Origin: Dimorphilus gyrociliatus
Lineage: Eukaryota > Annelida > Polychaeta > Dinophilidae
Length of the DNA stretch: 64,000 nucleotides
Reading direction: 5' to 3'
Assembly (NCBI GenBank): GCA_904063045.1
Contig: CAJFCJ010000001.1
Location: 2,487,501 to 2,551,500, forward strand
In this document: positions 47,164-58,337 of the stretch, piece after piece
How the letters are laid out: every line of letters starts with the position of its first letter
How positions within the stretch are numbered: the first letter of the stretch is position 1
The notes under the pieces: generated by a model
Databases searched by the model: none
What the model saw: the letters and a program-made list of their open reading frames with translations, nothing else
Told to the model about the DNA's origin: nothing
Position numbers and translations under genes: made by a program

Positions 47164-48901
47164 TTAGCTAAGATCAATTTGTGAACGTAAAACTTGAATC
47201 TCTTCTCTTTGACTTTTGATTATTTCAATTAATGAATTAGCTGTTTTATAGTCGATCGTTTGGTTCGATCCGTTTGAAATATCAGTTTCAAAGAAAAAGT
47301 TATTAGAAAGTAAATACTTTGCAGAAGGCCTATTTTCAACTTTAGGACAAGTCATGTTTAAGATCATTTCACTAATTAACGGAAAATTCTTTCTGATATC
47401 TTCTGGTAGTTGTCTTTTCTCTTTAAGTTGAATAACCTTATCAATTAATTCGTGTTGGGAGGAAATAGAACCAAATAATTGAAAACAAATAATGCCAAGG
47501 CTAAATATATCGCTGGAAAAGTTATATTTAGAGGTATTAGTCTCAGGAGCTGCATATAGGGCACTTCCAACATACGAGGTTAAGCAAATCTCGTCCTGAT
47601 AGGTTTCATTTAAATCTCTTGCCAAACCAAAATCTCCTAATTTAACTACGATGTTTGTCTGATCACCAATCGTAAATATATTACTCGGTTTAATATCTCT
47701 GTGCATAATATTCTTATTATGTATATGATTAAGAGCGGATAAAATATCTTTAATTATCTTCATTTCTACTAAGCCTGGAGAGGATGTACGATCTCTTCCA
47801 TCAATCCAATCTGCTAGGGTACCATTACAATATTCCGTTTGTATGTACATGCATAAAAACGGCAATGGAGCTGGAGATTTCCAGCTTCCAATGGACGATA
47901 GATCATCAGAAGAGCAATAAAGTGTATCTAAACTTGAAGGATTATTCTCAATTTCCAACCAAGCGGTATAATAACGTACAATATTTGTTGGTTGGCATCT
48001 AGCCAATTGAGAAACTTCCCTTAACGTCTTTTATAATAAATTTTAATTATTCATTACAAAACAGATTATTATTAATTTAAAATGTTCTATTTACATTTCG
48101 AATGACCGTCTCGTCTGAATCGTCAAAATATATTTTAACTCTTTTAACCGCATACGTTTCATTATCAATTTTCTTTTCGACCTAAATTAATTAATTAACT
48201 ATTATTTTAAATAAATAAAAAGAAGTATTAATTAGAAAACATTCTATATATAAACCTTAAAAACTTTTCCATAACCTCCTTGACCTAATTGTTTAATTAT
48301 TCTAAAATCTCGTTGAAATTCTCCAGTTTTCTTTGGGAAATTACTTGTAAATTCTTTTAGAATGAACCGATAGACTTTAATTTTCTTTTCTGAACTTAGT
48401 GCTACACTACTTATAGCCTTTTTCGATAGGTCGATAATAGGTAGTTCATCTAAATTTAAGGGAAATATATAGAGATATACGTTTAATTTTTATTTCAACA
48501 GTTTATATTACTTTTATATTTTAATATTTTAAAATTCCATTTCTGGAGGAGTACTTCAGCTGATACGCATTCCTTAGCTATCTTTTTATTCGAACCGAAG
48601 CCCTATAGTACGAAATTAATAATCTATTAAAAAAAATGACGTAAGCTATAGTTATATAGCCAACCTTGTAAGTTGTTTTTCCTATTTGTATAGTTATTTT
48701 TATAGATTGTTCCTTAAATATTCCAACTTGTTCAGGAGAGCTAAAGGCAATGTTACTTCTTATTAACTTCAATATTTTTGATGGTTTAACATATATTCCC
48801 GATTCGTGATCGGAAGATGTTCTTCTACTACTCCGATTTGTGTCTGTAATTCTTTCTTCGGTTGGAGAATCAATCACTAAAGTGAGGAGTTTCTTAAACA
48901 T
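47164..48901 (-). CDS. PKR-like kinase 1: dsRNA-binding domain plus eIF2alpha-kinase-type domain
   Basis: Five exons (48901-48665, 48602-48512, 48449-48256, 48181-48095, 48027-47164) join in frame to 490 residues. Residues 38-108 form a double-stranded-RNA-binding domain: beta strands around SIKITIQIGKTTYK, then the RNA-contacting loop and helix GFGSNKKIAKECVSAEVLL. The kinase has a Gly loop (GQGGYGKVF), Lys187 in AVKRV, the eIF2alpha-kinase hallmark NIVRYYTAWLE, a short Ser-rich insert, LCMYIQTEYCNGTLADWI, HRDIKPSNIF (Asp about 314), DFG (Asp about 335) and DIFSLGIICFQL. All catalytic residues are present. In the known family such proteins sense dsRNA and phosphorylate eIF2alpha to stop translation. 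That role is inferred. APE is preceded by SALYAA rather than TPLYMS. A tandem paralogue lies upstream. Confidence 0.9.
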
Positions 48902-49126
48902 TTTGAATAAGAATGCCTGTATTTGTCAAAATAGGAAATTCTTGAATCTAAAATAGATTACACTTTAGCTACACAGTAGATCATATACTGTATATTAAAT
49001 AGTATTGAGATACCTGAACAGCTGATTTTAATATTAATGTTTTGAATGATAAGAATAAGAATATGAATATTCAAGCTTATTTGTAATATTCAACAATTTT
49101 CCGTTTATTAATCGAATCAAATCTAA

Positions 49127-51003
49127 TTAAATATTCATTAGTTTAGTTTTTTGATGGAATTTTTTTAATTCCCTTATACATTCTTTTAAATATGCAATTT
49201 CTTCAGATTTTTCCTTACACTGTATAGCATAAGTCTCCAAATCAATTTTATCGATGTGGTTTTCTTCTAATTCAACTGTTAAACTTGAAATCTTTTCCTT
49301 TAAACTAATAATTTCCTTATCTTTCTCTTCTATTGTAGCTTTAAGTCTTGTAATCTCTTCACTTTTTTTCTTTACACCAGAGAAGACATCTAAAAGTAGT
49401 ATATCTTTAGCCATAGGTCTTTTATCAGCATCCTTATCAGTCATGTCCTCAACGAGTTTAACGACGGCTGGATGGTTGTGTAGTAGGCTTTCTGGTAATT
49501 TCCCATTAGTTTTAAGATTATTGATAATTGCATAAAATTCATGTGCAGTTGAAATATCAGAAAATAATCGTACAGCAATAATACCAAGACTGAATATATC
49601 ACTTGAAAAGTTATATTTTCCTGTTTCTATTTCAGGTGCAGCGTACGGTTGAGTCCCTACTGCTGAAGTTAATTTACTCTCGTCATCGCATTCGTGTAGT
49701 TCTCTAGCTAAACCAAAATCTCCTAATTTAACCTTTACTTCTTTTGATTTTTCAACTGTAAATACATTATTAGGTTTGATATCTCTATGTAGAATGTTTT
49801 TATTATGAAGATATTCAAGTGCTTTAAGCAAATCTTTAAATATTCCCAATTCAATTTGATAGTTATACGACTGATATATAGTCCTATTTTCAATCCAATT
49901 GTTCAAATTACCACAACATAATTCAGTTTGAATGTATAGATTTAGAGAAGGTATCCTTTCATTTAATCTTTTCCTTCTATTAGCCTGTTCGGTTGAGTAA
50001 TCGGAACTTGAACCGGTATTACTAAAAATTGATGATGGAAAAGTGTTATATAGCGTTTCTTTTGTAACAATTTCCAGCCATCCTTTATGGTATGTTAATA
50101 TATTTTTGTGTTTGCAATCGGCCAATCTTATAACTTCGTCATATTTCTAAAAATAAAATATACACATAATTAATTAAAAATCTTAATTGATTTAACTAAT
50201 TAATAGTTATAATAGTAATAATAGAAAGAAGACTGTATTTTTTATACTTTTCTAATAATTTCACTATCAGAGTCATAAATTCTCATATTTATCATTTTAA
50301 TAGCATAAGATCCTTTATCAAATTTATTCTGTGCCTGCAAGAATACATTATAATTAATTAATAATATAGTTAATTAATTACAAAGATATTTGCAGTGTAT
50401 ACCTCAAAAACACTACCGTACGATCCACTACCCAAAGGCTTTCTAATGTCAAAGTTCTGTTGTATATATCCATTGTCAATACGAAGACTCTTTGTAAAAG
50501 TTTCTAGAATAAAGCTATGAAATTTCTCATTAGCTTCTAAAGGTAGATTGATTTTATCTAATGTCTCGTCCGATAAGATTATTTTCGGCATTCCGTCTGT
50601 TTGTCACGATGAATTGTTTTAAGGTTTTCGTTCTCTTTTTTTATGTTTTTACTACCTTCTCCTGGTTTAAATGTAAAATTCCATAATTCATGTAAAGCTT
50701 TTGCGGCTGTAGTTTCTTTAGCCAACAACTTTGTCCTTCCGCATGCCTTAGAGATAAGGGTTATTGAATATAATTATATTTAAATCGTATAGAGAAAAGG
50801 GAAAAAGTAACCTGAAAGCAATTTTTGTCTATTATTAGTTTCGCTTCTACTTTATCATCGCCAGATCCTTGGATTCTTTCTACATTTTCGAACTTTGCAC
50901 CAGGTTTTATTCTATAAAGAATATTTCTCGGTGTTAATTCAAATTTAGAAGATTTACTCGATTGTGAACTTGAAGATGTTGATCCTCTGCTATATCTACT
51001 CAT
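49127..51003 (-). CDS. PKR-like kinase 2: dsRNA-binding domain plus eIF2alpha-kinase-type domain and coiled-coil tail
   Basis: Five exons (51003-50812, 50746-50656, 50596-50403, 50334-50248, 50146-49127) give 527 residues. After a Ser-rich N-tail, residues 24-90 make a dsRNA-binding domain (KVEAKLIIDKNCFQ, then ACGRTKLLAKETTAAKALHE). The kinase has GSGSYGSVF, Lys172 in AIKMI, NILTYHKGWLE, a 35-residue Ser/Arg insert, LYIQTELCCGNLNNWI, HRDIKPNNVF (Asp about 310), DFG (Asp about 331), YAAPE and DIFSLGIIAVRL. It ends in about 80 residues of predicted coiled coil (EEITRLKATIEEKDKEIISL...), much longer than in kinase 1, which suits dimerisation. Exons 2, 3 and 4 have the same lengths as in kinase 1 (91, 194, 87) and all introns share phase, so the two genes arose by tandem duplication. 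Confidence 0.9.
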
Positions 51004-51849
51004 TTTATAGTGAATTTACAGAATCTAATGGATTTTTTTCTCACAAAAACAGAGAATAATTTAAAAATGAAAGTAGGATGCGGGGCGTATTTTTTGATAT
51101 ATTTCAATATATTTCATAAGAGTGTTTCACCTGCAGCCTATTTAAAAGAAAAGATAGAAAAAATCAATTCGATTAGTCATATAACATTTATTGATTAATG
51201 TAATCATATCAATGTTAAGGTAAAGTATTTGATCGATGAATATTTTCATATTGTTGTTGTTATAGAAGAAATTTTCTCTCCCTTTTCAAAGTTTACTTAA
51301 ATAGAACTTTTTCATTAAATTCTTAACGAATAAACTCCATTTAAAAATGTCTTCTTTAAGCTTCAAATTATCGGATGTATACTGAAGATTATTCAAGTTG
51401 ATTGAATAATAATACTTTGATTTTCTTTTCTAAATATAGAATTATCGATATTTTAATAATGAAAAAGAATAGATAGTATGTTTTTAATATACAATACATT
51501 AATAATAATACGACAGTGTTGACTTTTTCCATAAGTTATTAAATTGATATTATGCGCTTTAGTTAAACCATTAAATAGATTTTTACTAAGATCTAATAAT
51601 ATATATATTGATAGTGTTAGGTTTGAAATGTTTCTTGAATTGTTTACAGGTGATGACGTAAAGTAAGGTGTAAAGGATCTTGCAAAGTTGAATACTGTGT
51701 GATTTACAATACTTATTTTAATAGGCTTATTGCGTAGAATTTATCTATTGTATACATAGAGTTTTCTCCTTCACTTCTAAATCTTCTATGGCTATAATTC
51801 TAATAGAAATGTTATATTACGATTAGAACGTTAACGAATAACCAATCAA
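51004..51849. other. Intergenic region between kinase 2 and receptor 1
   Basis: 846 bp, AT-rich. It contains the kinase 2 promoter side and the receptor 1 3' UTR. No gene is supported. A 62-codon plus-strand frame (51010-51198) has no features. Confidence 0.5.
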
Positions 51850-54800
51850 TTACGTATTCACTGATTTCTTTTCATCTTTAAGTTTAAATATACTCCAAAT
51901 TTCACCAGTAGAGTATATGAAGGGATTTAACAATGGATTTAAAGGAATTACAATTATTATAAACCACGGATATATCGAATTATTCAGTGTTATTTGATTA
52001 ATAGTAACCAAAAATCCTATTTATATTTTTTATGTTTGAATTAATTGTTTGTATTTCTTTAAATAATGAAATTTATTCAAACCTAAAATGGAAACTGGTA
52101 GCCAGCACATCATATTTGTACTTACAATTATAAACGCTGTAATAGCAACTTTTTGTTCAGATTTCTTACCACTTTTATTAATTTGTATCCTTGATTTTGT
52201 TACAGTAAGAAAGATTCTCAAATAAAGAATTAACGTTAAAACGCATAGCATAACTGTAAAGATACTGAAAAAGAAGAAAGAATATTCCCAACCTTTCGCT
52301 CTTTCATTTGTTAAATGTATAGAAATGCAAACTGGAGTTCTCGAAAAATAATTCTATTATATAGATATATAGGTTTGTCAGTGATAGGAGATATATACTG
52401 TATGTATTATTGTAATAGACCTACTTCAAAGAGAAATATTGGAAAGATACCAATGGTTAAAGATATACAAAATCCAATAAGAGTACATCCCAATATCGTT
52501 CGATGAGAGATATTCCTATGATAAAAAGGATGACAAATTGCTAAATATCTTTCAAATGTTGTAAAAAAAACGCATAAATTTGATAGAAATACTGAAGTTG
52601 AGGCGACAATTCCGCAAAAATTACACAGATAACTAGATTTCCATGAGAAATCATGATCAATATAAATATCCGAATAATATAAATCAATGGAAGCGATTAT
52701 TATTAAATAAATATTGAATGAAAAATCAGATAAATTTAATCCAATACTAAACCATTTAATCTTTTTTCCTTGACTTTTAACTGATAAATTCAAGTAGAAA
52801 CTTATTGAATTTCCAAAAATACCAAATATAATAATAATCCATATTGAATATTTTAAAAATTTTGTACCAATTAAATCTTTACAACTTTTAAAAAGTGATG
52901 TTTTTGGACTGCAAAATTTTAAATTTGGACAAAATTTTTGACTAAAACAACAAAGTTCAAAATTATTTGATATTAAAATCTCCAATTTTTTTAAATGTTT
53001 TATTAAATTTGATGTAAGATTTTGAGGTAAATTTGAATGATTTAAAAATATCATTTCAACACTTTCAAGATTGTTGAATGAATTTAAATTTATATTTAAA
53101 AGATTTAATTTCATTAGTTTAAGGATTTTCAACTTTTTAAGTTTCATTAAAGTATCTTTTCTTAAGATTGATATCTTTATTTCAGATATATCGAGATATA
53201 ATAGATTTATAATATATTCAAATGAATATTCATTCAATAATTCAATAGGATTATTGTTAATATAAAGATATTGTAATTTTAAATATTTATCCTTATCTAG
53301 TATCTTAAAACCTTTTAGACGGTTATAACTGACGTCTAAATAGACTAGATTAATTGTTTCTAGTTTTGGTAAGTTTTCTATTGAATTTAACGAAATGTTT
53401 AGAAATGTAACGAATAGAGGAGTTTGAATGATAAGTTTTTGATGAATTTTCATTGAATGAACGCTAATCATTCTCACTTGGGAAGGAATAGTTAAATCAT
53501 TATCAAACGTATCGTCAACACGACAAACTAATTGTTGAGGATAATTAGAAATACAAATTGATGATGAATAATTAGTATAAATAGATTTAAAGATGAAACA
53601 ATAAGATTCGTCGTCTCCTTTTAAACAATCAATTTTTAAATCGCAAACTTGATCTAGATTCAGATAAATGTTTGTCAATTTACATTTAAAATAACCTTCC
53701 GGTTGAAAATTCTCTATATTTTATGAATAAAAACAAGAGATAATTTATTATTATTATACATATTATTGATAAGAGAAATACCGCAATTAATTTCATCATC
53801 TGCGTATAAACAATGCGATATTCCATCGCAAATGTACTGAATTGGAATACAATATTTCACGTACATGCATTGATATTGTTTCTTTTGACATGTAAAATTA
53901 TTACAATTCTTTAGATCATCAAATGGATAATGAGGTTTCGTCATTAACCTCCGTTTTGAAGTATATATTACATTACATCTTCTTTCGGATCTTATTATTG
54001 TACTTTTAAGGACATTTTGTATTTCTTCTTTTTCGCATCTCTTACTTTGTTCCCTTCTAAAAATATATAGAATAGATAATTAATTAATTAATTAATTAAT
54101 AATAATAGAACAGTTTAAACAGTTTAAACAGTTTCTTTTTACTCGTGTGAAAAATAACGTTCGTATGTTGTATTTATTAGACGTTTCTCTAGAATTTCTT
54201 TACAACTTTTCGGATCTTCGTCGTCGAATTGAAAATTAACGCAATCCGATTTAAAATCGCAAATAATCTCATCGTTAATGCAATCTCCATCGCAATATTT
54301 TGTACAATCTTTACAAATTTCGTCAGTATTATCCATACAGTTTTTTTCATTATCGCATATTAAAGATTTATCTATACATCTACCATCTTTGCATTGAAAT
54401 CTGTTAATAAATTGAAATTTAGCAAATCGAGTAAATAATACGAAAATAATTATGATGATAAACTTTTCTTTAGTTTCGCATTGAAATACTAAAAATGTAA
54501 AGGATCTTAATTATTTTATTAATTATAGAAGGAAATGAGTCTATTACAGCATTCACTTTCATCACTATCGTCGGGACAATGACTCACGTGATCGCAAACA
54601 AGATTTACACTAATGAAATGATTAGAAGAGCATTGAAATTGATGATTATAAGAGCAATCATGTTCATCAGTTCCATCGGGACAATCCACAACTTTGTCGC
54701 ATACAAATAAATAGTTAATACAAATTTTATCCAACTTACAGAAAAATGTATTTTTAGAACAAAAATTTGATTTTATTTCCATATTTGGAAAAGTAGGAAA

Positions 54801-57437
54801 TTCTAATTTGTTAAATTCTATTTAACGAAATCATAAATATTTATATTTATAATTAGTATCACGTGATACTACCAAATTTTGTTTCGCAGACGATATTTTG
54901 AAAAAAGGGTACGTTGCAGTCTATTGATTTGATTCCGTCTACGTCGAGTATACCGCATTTCGATTTACTGTTCCAAAATATTAAATCTCTTTGAGATCTC
55001 TTGATAAAATTGTAGCATCCTCTCTCATATTTTAAACCTTTGCTAGAATAGAAGGGATTGTTCAAGTTGTTAATAGCTTGTACAGATATATATATATATG
55101 TATATAATGTATAGATGTGCAACAAACATAACATTTCTTGTTGACCATAACCCAATAATTTCGTACGGAATATTCTCAGACGTAACTTGAATATCTCTTT
55201 CATTTTTATCTTTGATAATCTTTAATTCTTAACAAATGAATCATGTTTTAATTACAAATATAAACTTGACTAATTAATTAATAACCTATTGGCTGAGGTT
55301 TAATTAAGTTAGCTTTAATAAGGAAAATCTCCAAGTGTTTACATTAATTCGTTTAATTCTATATTTAATTAATAAATACTTGATACTAATTTTTCGTACG
55401 GTTCAACGAAATAAACATATTCTCCATCATTCAATTCTTTATACGATGCTAATAAAACGAAAAGTTTAAACTTGAAAGTACTTGGACTAAATAGAGTAAG
55501 ATTTTTCTTCCAACAATATTCTTTAGCCTGTTGATAAGTAAGAAGAGTTTGAAAGCTTATAATCTCGAAGCATTTTTCATCAAAAGTTAATTTTCTTCCA
55601 TCAATTTTATTACAATCTAAACAAACAAACAAACAAACAAATAATGAATTGATCTTCTCCTTCTTATGGAATATTTTACCTGATAGAATTCTTTCTTTAT
55701 GGCATTGTATCATAAGTTTTGGACTAATAAATCCCTTTTTCTTTGCAATTCGGATGAACTTACATTCGATTAAATTTGTTTCATTAGATTGACAAAAAAG
55801 ACTTAACGGACTATCAAAAAATAATTGAATATCGTTAACTATTTGATACGTTCCTTGTTTGTAGCCTAGATAATTACAAACAAGCTATTTTTGATAAAAT
55901 AAAATATGTAATAATAATAAGATAAGATAACGAAAACAGACTTGAGCGTGATGATAATCCAGTAGTGGTGTTAAAATATTAACCCACATCGAATTGTAAT
56001 ACATCTGTAATCTACCAACTACAATATCCGGTTTATAAATTAAATCTTTATAAATAGTATTTAATCCAAATAATCTTAAACTATATTCTAAGTAAAATAT
56101 TAAAGATAAACTGGTAAATTCAATACAATAATGTAAACAGAATTATTAAACTGACCAGTAAAATTCTCTATTCTCTTTTGACAATATATTTGACAAGTTA
56201 AATTCCTATTTTCATAAGATGATTCTAGTCTGCATTCATTTAACGATATCGCATTAAATTTACAAACAATCGTTCTTGGTACACTTGTATAAGAAAATTC
56301 ATAACAAAATCTTGGATATTTATGAAAAACTCTTAATGAAAACTTTTTACAGATAAGATCAATAACCCGAAAAAAATTTCCATTGTCCTTAATTTGTAAT
56401 AAAAAGAGATTGGTATGATAATTTCTAGACATAATTGGTTGTATAGGAATCATGTTGCTATCATTGTCATTGTCATGTCTTTCATTGAATACATACGATT
56501 CAAGATAATGAAATTGTAATTCTTTTATTAGAATAGGGATAGGTTATGATTTATATAATACAGTTATTGAATATTTACCATTATACTGTCTACATATAAA
56601 CGTTAAGCAATTGTTTATATTCCTTTGCGAAATTGTTGCAAAATAGTTATTATTGTTTATAAGATCCCTGCTTAAATCGTCCCTAAATATAAATGCTGTT
56701 CTACATCTAATATCATTGTATTTTGTTGAACATGCTTTATAGGTTGTATGATTGTAGCTAACAAATAAAATACTATATTGATAGCTTTGTGGCGATTGAT
56801 AAATGAAATATACTGAAGAAATGAAATAATGAAAAAAGCGGAAGTTTGAGAAATTAAGAAAGCAAACACGAACGAGGAACATCAATTCTAAAACATTTGA
56901 TACATATTGATACGTCATTTATAAATGAATTTTTACAATTTCCTTTCTCTCTATAATTAATAGATTAATTTAAGAATGAAAATTACAATTTACACCTCTT
57001 ACATTCGACAATTAACATCCCAAACGGAATTTGTAAAGTAGCCGCACTTTAAATCATAGGTAGTATCTTTTCCATGATGATGATGATGATAACACTTATA
57101 GTATATAATAGTACATTATATATATAAACTTACAATTCTTATGGATACAAGGAAACGATCGAGTAATTGTTTTATGGAAACCATAATTACTGCAAGCCGA
57201 TTGAAATAAATTTTTACCCACAAAAGATGATTCTGGAGTTAGTTGAATATAAGATTTAGATAGTTTTCCTGGAATTTCTATAACTAATTCTCCAATAATA
57301 GAATTATAATTCTCTTGTAATATATTATCGAGTTTAAAGATGGCATCTTTCAATGTAAAATCAATTGTTTCCTCCTGACAATTTTGGTTGGCGCCTAAAC
57401 TATCTATTAGTATTGTAAAGTAGAGGTAAATTTTCAT
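51850..57437 (-). CDS. Receptor 1: SRCR-like / C-type-lectin-like / LDLa / LRR / 7TM chimera
   Basis: A signal-peptide exon (57437-57134, MKIYLYFTILIDSLGANQ) is followed by 56812-56579, 56521-56156, 56087-55942, 55884-55680, 55616-55380, 55076-54873, 54802-54548, 54488-54464, 54400-54143, 54056-53782, 53713-52421, 52331-52083 and 52016-51850, all in frame: 1,303 residues plus the N-terminus. The link between the first exon and the next (possibly a small exon near 57010-57060) is unresolved. Order: degenerate scavenger-receptor Cys-rich (SRCR) domains (HAQLVCNYLGYKQG), a C-type-lectin-like domain (KCFEIISFQTLLTYQQAKEY ... IVCETK), about six LDLa repeats (CDKVVDCPDGTDEHDC), LRRs (LVYLDVSYNRLKGF), a CCF hinge, then seven helices with ERYLAICHP after TM3 and NPLLNPFIYS in TM7. 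The LDLa-LRR-7TM core is that of relaxin-receptor/GRL101-type GPCRs. The ligand is unknown. Confidence 0.85.
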
Positions 57438-57684
57438 ATTTGTATACTAAATATTGGACTATTTCTACTAATATATACATATATATATATACATATGTAT
57501 ATATGTATTCATAAGTATCATATATGCTTATTTTAAATATATAGAATTTCAATACTCTAGTCTAATAAGCTTTATAAATTACTGTATAAATATAAATTAG
57601 TATATAAAATCTCTTCAAAAACAGTTATTTTGTATTTGGCAAGAATAAATAATATATATATATATAGTTTATATTATCACTCAC

Positions 57685-58161
57685 TATTCAATCACAAAAC
57701 TTGTACTTTCCACTAATTTAACACTAATATATCTTTTATTAGAGAAAACTTGTAATAGTTTTTTAACATAACATCCATATTCGTAAATATCCTTTTTTTC
57801 GTAAATATCAATTTGTTTTGATAAAGTTGTATTGTTAAAATTTAAAAAGCAATTTATAATATTTCTATTATTCTCTAATGTCTGTAACAAGCAAGTAGAT
57901 ATCTTATTTAATCATCAATTAAATATATCTATATATATATATATATATATAAGAGTTATACTTTAAAATATAGTCCATCTTTCTCCAAATTACCATTAAA
58001 ATAGATGTTAAATAAGTGAATTGTTATAAAAGCTTTACAAATTTGATAAGATAATCTATGTATTAATGTTAAATTAATTGGAATAGTTTTAATATGTATT
58101 TCGTCATCTTGTTGAAAAAAGTTAATAAAGTTTTCATTTAAACTTTTCAAGAAGTCAACAA
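57685..58161 (-). pseudogene. Two spliceable exons of unassigned origin between the receptors
   Basis: Exons 58161-57962 (CAG acceptor, GTATAA donor) and 57881-57685 (CAG acceptor, GTGAGT donor) join at phase 0 to about 132 codons: IHIKTIPINLTLIHRLSYQI ... FNNTTLSKQIDIYEKKDIYE. The hydrophobic/polar pattern and spaced Cys loosely resemble the N-terminal exons of the flanking receptors. They lie past the receptor 2 stop (58338) and before the receptor 1 signal-peptide exon (57437). They may be a remnant of a third receptor copy, a small separate gene, or an alternative 5' end of receptor 1 (phase would allow joining to 57400). A tiny exon ATG...AATT just upstream is possible. The product is not recognised. 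Confidence 0.35.
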
Positions 58162-58337
58162 CTGCAAAGTTTTAATAAAGTTTGTTAAAGATTAAGCAAT
58201 TTTTTATTAGTTTTATCTTATTATTTTCTTTTTTTCTTACAATTTCTCCTAGATGAGATCATTTTATCATTTAGGATGTTCTTTCTTTTTTTGGAAGGCG
58301 AGTATCTCAATTAGTTTTTCAAGCGAATTTTACTCTA

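Noticed and set aside
55081-55203. Extended minus-strand frame upstream of the receptor 1 lectin exon
   Set aside because: It runs into TA repeats. The acceptor at 55077 gives the phase that matches the previous exon.
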